From: Melampsora larici-populina 98AG31
Taxonomy: Eukaryota > Basidiomycota > Pucciniomycetes > Pucciniales > Melampsoraceae
Reading direction: 5' to 3'
DNA length: 64,000 bases
Assembly: GCF_000204055.1 (NCBI RefSeq)
Contig: NW_006768766.1
Span: forward strand, 3,656,019 to 3,720,018
The position numbers and the translations under genes are program-made. The notes beneath the pieces were generated by a model. It ran no database searches. It saw only the letters and a list, made by a program, of their open reading frames with translations, and was not told where the DNA came from. Each line of letters opens with the position of its first letter. The first letter of the stretch is position 1. Positions 45,025-58,566 of the stretch are shown in pieces.

Positions 45025-48000
45025 TGCCTGCCTCTGTTATTAATCTTGGGACCCAATATTCCGTCAATGTTTGCTAGGATGAAAGTTAAATTCAATTGTG
45101 AGGAGCCAAATTGGAGGCAAGGGGCAATAGTCACGATGCGGGCCTCGATACAACTGGGTCAACCCTCGGCGCTCATTAATTGGACTCTTCTTCGGTGAGC
45201 GCGTCTATCGTTACACTGGGTATTCGAGCCAGACATCAAAGCTGTTGGGTAGGCATCGCTAGAGAGCCCGAACAAACTTTTCAAGCTTGCTAAGCGAATC
45301 CCCTCAACCCTCTATCCCTATGGCACTCCGCAGGCAGGTCGATCTAGGTGGCAATAAATCAAAGCCTTCGAGAAAATGCTGCATCCAGTGCGTGATTGCA
45401 TAAGGTGCTTTCTTGGTCCAAGGTTAGGCCAGAGTGGATTGTTGAACCCCAGTCACATGTGTGGTTTCATGGATGCATGAGAGTCTAATCTACATCGATT
45501 AAGTAAGCCATACAATTTCTGTTAATCCATAGACTGAATCACCTTAACCCATGAGCTCGCTTTTGACAAACAGTTCCGATTCGAGCTTGCCATTAGGGCG
45601 CATATAATTTGTAGCAATATAATCTTCACTCTTTCGCAAACCAGCATGTTTCTTATTGCTTGTTCATACACGTTAGAACTAATACACGCAAAACTATTCT
45701 TTCATTAATACTCATAATTCATCACAGCCGCTCAATCTTGCGAGCCTGTCATTGCACATCACTTAGCCTGGCCCCTGTACCGTATACCCTCAAGTCAATC
45801 AGGCCTTTCTGTCGAGACATAGAGAGACAAACAGCACAGAAATAATGTCTCAACACCGCAACTTTGACTCTTATTCTAGATTCTAGAAATGACATAAACT
45901 CCTGAGATGGAAATATTTGAGTAAAGTCTTTACCAAGACTGATCTCGCCCGTGATCTTTATTGAATCTTCGTATCACAAGGCGATCGTATCCATCACGTA
46001 CTGCGTTTCCAGTGAACGTGGTATTGAGAGGCATTGAGGGTACTGAGTGAGATGTATCTAACAATACGACTTTCAGATATAACCTGAAGGAGGTTTGAGA
46101 TATCTTTCAGAACAGTAACAAAACAAGTCTATAGAGACTTCATCAAATAAAACTATCCCCAATCTCGAAAACGTCAAGAGTGATATAAATCAATAAAGGT
46201 CTAGTATGACTACATAGGTAAAACACACAAAGGCGTATTGGGAGTTGTTGATAATATTACGGGCAAAAAGATGTACACATGATGATAAATGATATCACTG
46301 ATCTCAATCAATGAGGATCATGTTAATAACACGGTGACCCATCTGTTCATTCAACTCAGCAGATAAAGAAAGAAAATAAAAAGAGGATTTGGGAGACAAG
46401 ATTGGATATGAGAATGAAGATAGTAAACTAGAGGTTGAAGGTATAAATGTATTAGTGGTGAACAAGGATTAATTCTATTACATAGCTTATTATCGTGAGC
46501 CCAAGCGGTACACATCCCACCTCCTCAAGATATTCATTGCAATAAGAAGCATAGAAACAATAACCAACAAGCAGATCTTGAAGTTATTCTCATGCCCAAT
46601 TCTCGTGACGTTGCTTGAATCAAGACTTTCAGTATTCGCGTGAGGAATTCTCGAGGAAAGACAGTTGATCCTTGAATTCTATGATTCAATCCCAATCTCA
46701 ATATGTGATCTGATCATCAGACTATTAAGAGTTCCATACCTTGATCTTTTGTTTCTAGATTTCAATCTTCTGAGCACATTTCCACCTCATGGAGCCCTCG
46801 GCGAGAAATTCCAAATCATGCTGGCAATAGTTCATGCGGTGAATAAATTCTATCGCATAACCAAGAATCAGATGCTATTATACTGATGGTGTGGATTGAT
46901 TCAACTGAAGAAATTTCTGTCATAAACCACGCAGAAGGCTTCCCACATAATCTCCTGGGTAGAGCGGTTATAGCTATCTTGCGTAGCAAAAAGCCTTGCT
47001 TCATGACTCACTTTCACCCCAAGGTTCAAATTTAAATGATTTCAAACTTCAAGAATTCTTTAGTTATTGAACATCCCCCATTTCAACAATAACCCCATCT
47101 GAAAGTCATAGATATCATGAAGTCCACAGACCCAAGACCTGAACTCAGAGTGGGAACTTTGATGAAAGATGCGTTGAAAATGTTGACATATGATATGACT
47201 GCAAAAGATCTCATTAGCATTTTTCTCTCTCCTTCTCTTGAAAATTACATTCAAACATTTATCCGGCGAGCATGGTTGAGAGTCAAGGCGTTTCACCCTG
47301 AACCATCAAGTCTTGGTTTTTTCATCTTCTTTTCATCAAGTTCCACGTAGTAGATAGATAGGAGCTCTAGCTGCGAGTGTTTGTTTACCCCTGACAAGCC
47401 TCCAAAGAGGAGCCGATGAATCAGATTTGGAGGGCTTGTTTTATATTTTAGATAACATCGATCATCATGATTTTGGTGAACTCAATTATATCCCGAAGAG
47501 ATAGTTGATGAAAAAGGTAGACGGATTGGGGGAATGGATCAATCGGCTCCGATGGTTGATTTGGGTTAATCGACTCCAATGATGATGGGATGGATCATGA
47601 TTGAGAAGATGGATCTTAACTTGAGCAGGGTATGTAGAGGCATGAAGCATGAATCTCATTCACTGATCGATCTTGTGGTGAGACTTGTGTGAAGTTGGGA
47701 TCAAGGTTGAGATCAAGTCATTGTATTTATAGAGTCAACCACTTGAAAACTGTTCTACATACATCATTGTTCTTGCTTGCTTCACTTTGAACATGAAATT
47801 GATGATGATGTGATATGATGGTCATCGTTTCTTTTGACTAATGTTATTATTATTAAATTGAGTAAACTTATTTATCGATCATTCTTTAAAAAGCTTTACT
47901 TACAATTCCCCTTTCCAGATCTCATCCAAATATACTCCACCCCTTAAACCACTCGCATACACTCAGCCACTAAATTGAAACTTTCGAATTATCCCTTTTC

Positions 48001-48600
48001 ACCTTTTCCTTGTAAATTAAATCTCAATCGATTAGTCTTTCACGTAAACAAGGAAGACAAAAAGCTTGGTGACGCCAAACGACGACTGGGGAACTCATGA
48101 GTGAGAACCGAGATCTTACAACCACTGCAAATATAGTTTCCGAATACTTCACTTTACTATATCACACTTGTCATCTCGGTATACAATTCACCCTAAATCA
48201 GCCCCACTACCAAAACTCCAAATCACTTTTGCTTTGTGTCTGCGTCTTTTGATTGTTGTACCTGCTCGATTTCCTTTTACTAACTAACCTCATCACCCAA
48301 AAGGAAAATCGATTTATAATTTTAACCCGCAACCATCACCTTTGAGGAAGGCTGGGTTACCTGGTATATCGATCAATTCAAATTCGAATCGTTTTTATTC
48401 TGTTTTCGGTTAATTTACAAGGAAGTGAGTGATTTCTTCTCTTCGCTCTTCATCCCACCCTCTGATCATCGTTCTCGGTGAAGCCCCAAATGCGGCTCTT
48501 ATCATCGCTTAAATGCCACGGATTTTTTGGGTGGTGTTAGTTTGTAATTCCCAGGGATCATTTTCCTAAACTGGTTCGTTTGGGATTCATGCATGCGTCC
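45025..48600. other. Gene-poor spacer
   Basis: 3.6 kb, AT-rich. A 77-codon frame at 47117-47350 and others are unassigned. 47500-47620 has short repeats of GG(T)TGATTTGGGTTAATCGACTCC-type words. No element borders seen. Confidence 0.35.
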
Positions 48601-50029
48601 CACATTCCTCAAGTTGCTTGTTTCTTGTGATGCCATTCCTCTCTTTCTTTCCCTAGGATCCTTCATCCTCTCTCTCTCTCTCGTCATTGATTCTTATTCT
48701 CTCCTTGTCTGCGTCCTGTCCAACTGTCTGAAAATCGATTCTCATACTTTTTCACTCATACGTTCTTACCCCAACCTACAGCTACCTCAGCTTCATTATT
48801 CACAAGATTGATTGCTCCTTTAGCTGAGCTGAGAGCGATCGTGTTTGTTTTTCTTGTCTTTCCTGATACATAGCTTGCCGTCGATCGACACCACTTTTCT
48901 TCTCGGTCCGCCCGCTTCAAGGCATTGGTGAGTGTTTTAATGCATATAACCCATCAAGTTTCCTTCAGATCCCCTCAGTCCTCCGACTTCCCATCTTCGC
49001 TGCAATTCTGTCAGTCTGTCAGCATACATCCATCCCTGTTCTAATTTCTGTCGGTGGCAAAGCCCGCCTTCATCCGTTTCTTATTGAACTTTGAATACGA
49101 ACTCACGTGGATGACTGATCGCATTTGACTTGCCATCCTTATTTCACTTGCTGGTTGATTTGTTTAAAGCCCAACTCAGCCCCTTCTGCTTTCTTCCGAG
49201 AATCTACAACTTTACAAATCAACGCTATACTCGTCATAAAACTAACTAAATCGCAACCGATTTGTCGTCCAACCCTTATTTCGTCGAAAGTGGGTTATCA
49301 CGCTGTATACGATTCGGAATCGATCTTGAGCAAGATATACAGCCAATTGGTTCATAAACTATCTACAGCTACAGTCCAGCGGGATTTGGAAGGATCTGTG
49401 TCCAGCTAGACACTCGAGTTAACATCCGTCAAGTCAATATCCAGCCATTCCCCATTGATTCGAAACCACATCGAAGTTCATATCAAAACCGCAATTTCCC
49501 TCAAAGCCGAGTTAAATAAAACATCTCTGATTCTGGCTTTTCGTTTATTCCTTACTTCGCAACCGACCATCCGTCTCTCTCGTCCAACCGTCTCCAACGC
49601 CCATCTCATCCGATTCAGATTCTCACTCACAGTGGGGTTAGCCGATTCTCATCAATCCAGCGATACATCGACTGATCTGTCTATGCTAATTGCTACTAAT
49701 ATCCCCTAACTCACACCATCCCACCATTAACCCTGCTAGCCAATTCAATCTTCAGCGACCGTCTACAATCCACCTCTTCCGTTTTCAGGGTGCCTTTCAT
49801 CTCTTGTCAACCGGTAGAAACATCTTTAACAGCCTCTACATTCTTCTAGCCCTCGTCAAGACTCACAAAGTCCTTACACGATATCCAGCAGCTTACCCAC
49901 TCTTCGCTTCCTTCCTTATCGAGAAAACGGCGTCCCCTTGATTACCGCTGCATACCCTCCATCAACATCTTTTGACCTCTGCTCTGCTTCTCACCGCGGA
50001 TTTTATCTGAATCACTCAATCACAGCGTC
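48601..50029 (+). promoter_or_regulatory. Long pyrimidine-rich 5' region of the Cdh1-like gene
   Basis: 1.4 kb rich in CT tracts (including (CT)n at about 48667-48682) and with several short + frames, as seen in long fungal 5' UTRs. A possible 5' UTR intron donor (GGTGAGTG) lies at about 48926. No promoter element is assigned. The gene probably has a long leader with upstream ORFs; that is inference. Confidence 0.4.
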
Positions 50030-52042
50030 ATGGATTCTTCGCATACCTCCCATGCCACAGCTGGCCCATCTCATGAGAGACAGCCCATACCCTCAATCAC
50101 CCATCAAATGCCTCAAGACAGCCCATCCAATTGCCGTCGTAACACTGTGGCTTCGTCAGAAGGGTTTGGTGGGTTTCTTGACGATCCCTTCAATCCAACC
50201 TTTCGCTCGGGAGGCGGGATATCTAAACCATCTAGATCTCGTTCTGCTCTCAGGAGTCCTGCCAGCCCGAGCAAGAAACGTAATTATGGGGATAGGTGAG
50301 GATGACAACATACTTTTCTCATTGACTTGCATAGAGTATATTGCCCATACAAACTAACGCAACATTTTGTTTTCTCTAGGTTCATTCCTAGTAGAGGAGA
50401 CGGCATGGATCTTTCGACGACATTTCAATTGATGTCGGATAGCCCATCCACTCCAACCCGCGGTAGTACTAAAAAGACGGTAGTGGCGGCTGTCACTGAT
50501 TTGGAAAAAGGTGCGTGCCAGAAGTTGACTGGAATGTTTTGCTCATTCCGATCGAATCCAGGTCAATTGACTTGCAATTCCTTTTCAGATGAAGCCAACC
50601 GAACCTTCACCACACTACTCAAACAAGAGACCTTTGGCACAGAGTCTTCGGACATGGCCAACTTCATTAATTACCCCTCCGCCCATTCTCGACATGCATC
50701 TACAGTTTCGAACTCGTCGCCGGGTACCCCACGGAAGACCAACAACAAGCTATTCAACTATTCCTCACCTACTCGTCGCGAACCTTCCAATCTTGATTCA
50801 CCCACACATCCTCGTTACAGCACCACTCCCATAAAATATGAGAGCGAGCGTTTATTGCTTTCTCCTCGTAAACCAACTCGCACGCTAAGTAAAGTACCAT
50901 TCAAAGTCCTTGATGCTCCCGATTTAGCCGACGACTATTACCTCAATCTCATCGATTGGAGCTCTACCAATGTACTGGGTGTTGGCTTAGGATCCCAAGT
51001 TTATCTGTGGTCTGCCGCGACCAGCGCGGTGACAAGATTGGTGGATGTAAGTCTACCGCCACATGCCGGGCCGGACCACGTTACTTCGCTCTCGTGGATA
51101 GGTCGAGGGAACGTTTTAGCGATTGGTACAGACACAGGAAAGGTTCATCTCTGGGATGCTGAAGTGGGCAAACGGGTACGGACAATGGAGGGGCACGAAA
51201 GCAGGATTGGGTGCATGGATTGGAATGACTATATTCTTTCCACCGGATCTCGGGACCGGACCATTGCACACCGGGATGTACGTGCCGCTGAGCACTGGAC
51301 GGCCAAACTAGGGGCACATAAGCAGGAAGTTTGTGGCCTGAAATGGAATACAGAGCTTGGTCAACTTGCATCCGGTGGAAACGATAATCGCCTTCTGATC
51401 TGGGAGGCAAGAGGATCGAATAGTGTACCATTACACAGATTCAATGAACACACAGCAGCCATCAAGGCCATCAGCTGGAACCCTCACCAGAACGGTATCC
51501 TCGCTTCCGGCGGTGGTTCGGCTGATAAACGGATCCGGTTTTGGAATACACAGACAGGCCTCATGTTGAATGAAATTGACACTGGATCTCAAGTCAGTAT
51601 TCAATTCTCACTTATTGCACGAGTAATGCTCCTCATCAGTCTTCGTTTTTTATCCTATCCACGACAGGTGTGCTCGCTGAAATGGTCCAAGACTTCAAAT
51701 GAGTTGGTCTCCACTCACGGCTTTTCACCTGGCCCCATCCAAAACCAAGTATGTCTGTGGAAGTATCCTAGCATGCAACAGATCGCTACGTTGTCTGGAC
51801 ACACATATCGTGGTGAGTATTTGATTTGTTTCATTCTAATGACATCGAATCAAAGTTAATGATATGTTTTGCAATCCCTAGTACTTTATCTAGCCATGTC
51901 CCCTGATGGTGAAACGATTGTGACGGGAGCAGGTGATGAGACCTTGAGGTTCTGGCACGCGTTCCCTAAGCCAAGTAAGCTGCGAGGTGGTCTTCGAAAG
52001 ATGGACCAAGGTGGCTTAAACCTATTTGCCAACATTCGATAA
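50030..52042 (+). CDS. Cdh1/Fizzy-related (Ste9/Srw1-type) APC/C activator
   Basis: Exons 50030-50295, 50380-50510, 50589-51592, 51668-51812 and 51882-52042, 568 aa, all in frame. The C-box DRFIPSR spans the first exon junction at about residues 89-95. A Ser/Pro-rich linker with many SP/TP sites follows (CDK control is expected), then [22 protein letters not shown] and seven WD40 repeats (VYLWSA, VHLWDA, LLIWEA, IRFWNT, VCLWKY, LRFWHA). The protein ends NIR, the Ile-Arg tail that docks on Cdc27/Apc3. It activates the anaphase-promoting complex in late mitosis and G1. The [16 protein letters not shown] context and IR tail make Cdh1 more likely than Cdc20, though both share these features. Confidence 0.92.
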
Positions 52043-53482
52043 ACTTGCATCTCATCTTTTTTCATGCACAAGATAGATCTTTTGACTCTTTTCTTAAACA
52101 TCTTTCTTCATCATTTTTGGTTTTATCTGTTTCTTTTCTGAGCATCTTCAAATTTCAAATATTCACGATTTATTTATGTCGTACTTTTCAATTCAATTAT
52201 TTCTCCCCCTTTTTTTTGCTTGCTGCTTCTTGATGTAATTTGCTTTTCTTTCATCAAAAAAATCAATCTTTTTTCCCCAATATCTTGTTTGTGTGTTTGT
52301 GTGTAAGACCAGAAGATGAAGCGCAGTGTGTGTGTGTGTGTGTGTAAGAAAGCTATAAACTATACATTAAAGAAATTTGTTAAACAATATGTGACATTAA
52401 TTAATATGGAGAAATTGAAAACTTTTAAAATTTTCAACCAAGGCTGAGTTTCATACATAATAGCCCTCCAAATCACTTATTGAATGAAGTAAACTGGACT
52501 TATTACTGTGGGCATGTTTTCTCAGTGAGCTCATTGGCTTTTCCAGGCCTCTGCTGCTTCTCATTGCGAGTGGTCCAGAGCGCATGTGCGCGGCCTTTCA
52601 CAATCCACAAAAAGGGATCTCACGGAACACTCAGCTGTCGGGCCCGGCGTAAACCTTTAGTCGCACTTACGGCGTCACTCGGAAGAATAGCGCCAGCGCC
52701 TGACCGGCGCGCTTGTGAGACAAACGGACCCTGTTCAGTGTCCACAGGATTGTAGAGTCACTCCTCGGGTCACCGAAGAGCGGATCCAGCAAATCCAGCG
52801 CAATTTTGACACATTCCAAATTGCGTAAGCTCCATTTCCATTTTGGAAAATCAAATCGCCGCATCTGCGCGAACTGGACATATACATACCACGCAATCTC
52901 ACAAAGGTCCACTTTACGCACCAGCGCTGGAGCTTATCCCAAGTGTTGTTGTTATAATTCACGGGCATCGTGAGTTAACTCCTGATAGTTTTCACATTTC
53001 TCAGAGGCTTTCTACTAAAGACTGACTCGATTCCAAGATAGAACCTTGCCAGACACTCTGCTTTTGCAGCATTGTTCGACGCGTGAGGAAGTTAGGTTAT
53101 GAATTCACACCGTGTCAAGTCTCCATGTAACTTGGTAGGATGTACTAAACTTCATGCACATGAACAGATGAGTAGTCATGATTTAGCGGAGTCGCAGAAA
53201 CAAATGGGTTGGCCATTTAATAATTTCAGGGACTGAGGATCTACTCACCTACATATCTGTTTCATTGCGTAGGAATAATCCAAGATGTGTGATCGATGAA
53301 AAGTCAAATTTTCATTATTTGAATAACAGTAGTGACGTACATATTAGGTAATCCGCTTTAAGTTCCACTCTTAAGTCTAGCCTAAGCCTTAGCGTTTGTT
53401 GGTTTTCGATCTCTTTTGATTTCCAATTCATCAACATCATCATCAACATCATCATCAACTTCTTCATCAATTCATTATTATA
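52043..53482. other. Intergenic between Cdh1-like and MFS genes
   Basis: Contains a (TG)n tract at about 52325-52345. An open frame on the minus strand (52968-52667, MRKVDLCEIAWYVYVQ...) is unassigned. A CATCAT/CAACATCATCAT tract at about 53430-53465 leads into the MFS start. No gene called. Confidence 0.4.
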
Positions 53483-56400
53483 ATGTCTTCACCTCATCAA
53501 CATCAACATCAACCTTTGGCTTCCAATCATCATCATCATCCAACCAATATAAATACAAACTCTAGAAATGTTCAATCAAACAATTCGTTAGATCAAGATC
53601 AAGAAGGGATGCGAACTCCAACAGCTGCTATCAATTCTTCTCAACTGCTACCTACCTCAAATTCTTCAAAGAAACTATCAACTCAAAGACCTGGCCTTCC
53701 TAATGCTCATGGCAGTTACTTCAGCTCTCAATCTCAATCAGGAAACGGTCTCACAAGTCCTATCAATTCACCTAATAGTCAATATCCTCATCCGCCGCTT
53801 TCTAGTCACATTCCTATCCCCTCAGCTATTCCACCTATCAAAGCTGAACAGGATTCTACACCTTTGCCCACCTTGCCAATCGTGGTATTATGCTTTGCAA
53901 TGATTTCAGAATTCTTATCAGCTTCTGTTGCTGGTCCATTCATCTTTTTCATGATTGAAGATTTTGGTGTAGGTAAAGGACCTGACGGTGGTGGTGAAGC
54001 TGCTGTTGGGTTTTGGGCTGGAATTGTTTCATCAGTCTTCTTTTTATCTCAGTTTCTTACTTCCTTACTTTGGTCAAATGTCTCAAATAAACATGGTAGA
54101 AGGATTGTGCTTTTTACTTCTCTTTTAGGAAATGCTATCACTCTACTTTTGTTTGGTTCTAGTACTTCACTTGGAATGGCTATTTGTGCACGTCTGGGTC
54201 AAGGTATCTTCAATGGTGCAATCGGGGTGGCAAGAGGTGCGGTAAGAGATATTACGGACTCTACTAACGAAGGCCGCGCGATCGCTTGGATCGGATTATG
54301 TTGGGGTATGGGTGGTATTGCAGGTCCAATCATTGGTGGTATGTTCACTTCTTTCCAGCCTATCACCATGTCTCTACCGTACTCATGCACCTATTGGTAA
54401 TACTCAATCCTTCTGATCAGGTCTACTGGAACACCCCGCCGAAAATTATCCTGCCATCTTTGGGAGTGTACAATTTTTCAAAGACTACCCTTACTTCCTA
54501 CCTTGCTCAGTGGCCAGCTTCATCACTTTCGCAGGAGCGTGCCTTAGTCTTTTCTTAGGCTGGGATGGCGGTTATCGCTCCAGCGCGATCAGATTGCCTG
54601 AAGGTAAATTAGAATTGGCTCATCAGCTCGACAACACCGAAGAAGAATCAAACGCGAGTGTAACAGAAGATGAAGGTATCACTCTTACCCGACCAGTCCC
54701 CGCTTCGTCCGCGACCTTCCCACTACCACAAAGCATCAAATATGCTCCAGGACAAGAACCACCACCTAGAAACCCCCTGAGCTTATCTCGTACATCTACG
54801 CGTCAATCTACCAATTTTACTCCTGGATCTGCCTATGGTTATGATCGAAGAAGTTTCTTGGGAAATCGGCGACCGACCAACTTCAGGGCTAGTCAAAATG
54901 GTATGGGTAGTATTCGGAGTGGACATGCGACTGCACAAAGAAGAGCTAGTCGCGCTATCAGTTTAGCTCGTAGTTTTGGTGGTGATACTCAATATGCACC
55001 TGATTACGATGACCTTGAACATGATCAACCGGCTCCGACTTTGAATTTTGCACAAAGGTTGGCAATCATCATCTTCTTGAGCTGCTAAGCACGATTTCCA
55101 ATGGGTTAAGGCTAACGTATCACCTTCTTTTCCAGATTGTTGCTCGCCAACGAGGATGCGGTTTTTGGTCTACACGATGTTTGGCTGGCAGCGGCCACTA
55201 GCCAGGATCGTGACGATGAATTTTCTCAAGTTGACGATGACGGACCTCTTTTGGATGATTCAGTCTTTGGCGATGATGAGTCTCAATTGGATGAAGACGG
55301 CTTTGGTTATGATGATGATGGAGCGAGCGAATTTGGTTCGGTTAATGATCGAGGTCGAATGTACCTTGAACAACACCAACGACCAGATAGACTACAATCT
55401 CAATCTTCGGTCAGACCTCGTGACATCAATCAAAATTCAGTCAGACAACGTCTTGGTAGTCGAATTTCACCACGTCCTTCGATCTCAGGTTCCAACTTAC
55501 TCCCTGGTAGCTTTCATGCATCTCGTTTCGGACCTGGTATGAGATCAGTCAGTATCTCCTCAGCTATGCGTCCGGCAATCTATAACAACACTGGTCTCTC
55601 GACTCCGCCCTCCAATCCCTCACCCTTCATGAGCGCTCATAACGCACAACAACAAGCATTGCGAGATCGAAGTAGTGATGGGCAGACTCCATTGTCAAAC
55701 AGTGTACCACCTGGTTCGAATGCCAATAACTTGGCTGTGATCCCTGAAGGTGCTCGTCATCCAAGTGCAAATGTGGCATCAGATCCAATCTCGAAACCAC
55801 AAGCGGCGGGAAGTAACAGTGTGTTTGGTCAACTCCCTCTTGCTATCATTGGACAGTATGCTATCATTGCTTTACATGGGACAACGTGTGATCAATTGTT
55901 TATGTCAGTTTTATTCGAGCTGATCTGTTTATTGCTTGAGATTTGGTTCTTTTTCTAAACGTTGTGATTCGACTTACAGGTCATTCCTTGTGACTCCAGT
56001 CAAGTCTGGTGGTCTAGGATTATCAGCCGGGCATTTCGCTGAATTAATTGCTGCAGTCAGTCTTTCCATTTCTCTCTCATGGGCGACAGGTCTATGAATG
56101 CTCTGAAGAACGGCAGTAAAAAGAACATCACTGATCGACCTTTTCTTTTCGGGGTTAAAAGATGTGTATTGCTCAGATCGTATTTCAATTCCGATTTTAT
56201 CCAACAGTAGGACCACCAAGAGGAAAACTTACCCATTTATCGATGTTAAGATTAGGAATGTGCTTATATATTCCAGTCTATTTACTCTTACCTGAACTTA
56301 GAGCGCTACTCAGAGAAACTCATAATGGTTTAGTCATGTTTGGAATGATTTTGTTATCTGCATTCCGTTGGTTGGCAAATGTGTGTGCCTACACTTCGGT

Positions 56401-56868
56401 AATGGTCATGAGTTGAGTCATGTTTTCTAATAAGATTGAGAGAGAGGTTTTACCATGGAGACTGATGAATATTTATTTATGATAGTTAACGCTCAGACAC
56501 CTGTCCATTTGTTGCCATTGGCAAATGGTTTGGCTCAAAGTGCAGTTAGTGGTTCAAGATTCATTGGACCTATCTTTGGTGGTTTGGTATGCGGAATTCT
56601 TTTTGATAAGATGCAAGAGAGAGATGAACTTATCGTATGATTGCTTTTTTTGTTAATCTAGGTTTGGTCGTTTTCAATCACTCCTAGTCCTGACGCTAGA
56701 CCTTATCCTTTTAATAATGCACTTGGATTCTTTGTGATTGCTATCATTTGTTTTACAGGTTAGTGTTTTCTATTCTTTCCATTCTGTGAGTGAAAACCCC
56801 TGAGTATTGATTTTTTTGGGTCTGTTGCCATCTTTTTAGGATTGATGTTATCATTCAGACTTAAATAA
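53483..56868 (+). CDS. MFS transporter with about 400-residue central loop
   Basis: Eight exons: 53483-54338, 54421-55057, 55136-55903, 55980-56055, 56162-56411, 56486-56586, 56662-56758 and 56840-56868 (937 aa), all joins in frame. The N-terminal 120 residues are Gln/His/Ser/Pro-rich. Then come six hydrophobic segments with the MFS motif WSNVSNKHGRRIVL between TM2 and TM3, and GARGQGIFNGA-like TM4 residues (ARLGQGIFNGAIGVARG). A polar, partly acidic loop follows (residues about 360-750; DDDGPLLDDSVFGDDE), then TM7-12 ending LMLSFRLK. The build recalls the DHA1-type fungal family of yeast YCR023C and plant ZIF-like transporters; the substrate is unknown. Most of the loop is disordered-looking and rich in SR/RS sites. 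Confidence 0.85.
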
Positions 56869-57939
56869 TTCCCTAACATCATGTCGAAGAACATCATAAA
56901 GTTCTGGAAAGGATTCTTTTCGAGTTTCAATAAGGGTTTTTCTTAGTTCAATGATAATATATTGTACTTCTTCTGATTCTAGTTCTTGGGCAGTACAAAT
57001 TGAGTTTTCTACATTAGATTTCATTTTTGAATTGTTGCTCTCTTTTCAATCAATTTTCAAGTTTGGACTTAAGCATATTAGATGGTCTTGATTTTTCAGT
57101 AATAGTCAATCTTCTAATCATGTTTCAAGTGGGTTTCCTCACCCACTTTTCTTCAATCAAACAGTTTATATGAAAGAGTTAATCAACTAATTCAAAGTCT
57201 CTATTTAATTCTTTTTTTTTTCCTTGAAGTGTTTTGTGTGTGTTTTCCCAAAATATTTTGTTGCCTTTGTCTTTTTGAAGAGATCAAGAAAGTGTTTTTT
57301 CTTTGGTTTTGTATAGTTCATAAGTCTTTTCTTTGTTTTAGGTTTGTATGATTTGATTGTATTGATTTCATAATTTCATGTTTCTTTTTGTGACGAGCTG
57401 ACTTGGCCAAAAATAGCTCAGTGGTTTAATTCTATCAACAGCTGAATCTCTGAGTAAAAATATATGGCAACCATTCCGGACGCGCCCTAGTGTTTCAGTG
57501 CAGCATGTTCCACAAACACCTACGCAATCTGAAATTACCACACCAGGAACTTGCCTTCATGGGTGAAGGTCCAAGCAACTGTTCTAGAAGCTATCTACAT
57601 AAGAGTCAGTGGTAGAGATGCAAGATGACTTAACCATGTCCCAATGTGAGGATAACTCTCTTCCAAGGTGGCCATGAGAACAGACGTATAAGTTACATAG
57701 TCCCAATGCGAGGAAGCTTTCGCCGAAAGGCCTGTTAGGTAACGCCTGTCAACAAAGCTCCACGCATTGATCCGGCGACAGAGCGGGATTTTGTTGAAGT
57801 TAGGTAAGCTGTGAATTTGGACGAAGCGGAAAGCTGTCACTCGCACGAGTGAAGCAGCTCCTGGATTGCAGGACCCTTTGAATATTCTGAAAATTCCTGG
57901 ACAGGTTTCCAGAACCATCTGAGGCCGATGAAGTTTATG
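56869..57939. other. Intergenic, no gene seen
   Basis: 1.07 kb; T-rich first half (3' UTR of the MFS gene). In 57595-57930 the minus strand has an open frame (part of 58146-57595) that I could not assign to any family. Confidence 0.35.
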
Positions 57940-58229
57940 TACACCAGGGGGTAATGGTCCTCGGCCTCGGCCGGTTCCAGTTTCGTTCCCAAAGTTTTGG
58001 TGAATAGAACCGCTCAGGAACCGCTGGAACCGGTGTCGCCGATGCCGTTTCGGACACTGTTCCGCGAACCGTTCAGGAACGAGCCGCATGTCAGCCACCG
58101 TTTGAGAACGTTGGCTGATGCGGTTGTGAAGTGGTTTCTTCGACACCGGCTGAAATCGGTGTCGAACTGAACAGTAACCGTGTGGAAACGGTCACCGCGG
58201 GGCAAAGGCGGTCTCCCCTGTTGGGCAAG

Positions 58230-58495
58230 ACTGAGGTAACTTGCAAAAAATTCTCTGCATCAGCAATGACTGTCGCACCGGCTGGACCAAGACCATTGTT
58301 TGCAAGTCTGAGCTCTTCTAAAGGTAAATGGGAAGAAAGAAAAGGGACCATAGAGTCTACACATCTACCACCGAATGCGTTGTAGAAAGATCAATGATAG
58401 TAAGGTTGTTGAGGTTGAAAGGTGAATTGCAAAGTGAGGATAAAGCTTGTGGGATTTCTGGTATAAATCGACCGGAGAAGGTGTAGTTATGGTTG
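58230..58495 (-). pseudogene. RanGAP (RNA1) fragment, leucine-rich repeat region, frameshifted
   Basis: On the minus strand the sequence reads TFSGRFIPEIPQALSSLC, then NLTIIDLS, then (after a one-base loss) NAFGGR, MVPFLSSHLPLEELRLANNG and LGPAGATVIADA. This is the conserved RanGAP order: FTGR..EIP.AL, LSDNAFG, PLE.L.L.NNGLGP. An acceptor-like TATAG precedes the first block at about 58496. The N- and C-terminal parts are absent, and the frame breaks between DLS and NAFGG. RanGAP activates Ran GTP hydrolysis for nuclear transport; this piece cannot do so. It sits inside an inverted-repeat element, so it looks captured. Confidence 0.8.
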
Positions 58496-58566
58496 CTATA
58501 AACCATCTGGGTGGTTATGCCCCTGATTTTAGTGTTTTTTTGGCCACAGGCAGGGGTTCGAGTCCC

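Noticed and set aside
57595..58146. Continuation of the RanGAP fragment to the left
   Set aside because: No reading frame there matches the later RanGAP repeats or the acidic tail; similarity stops at about 58230.
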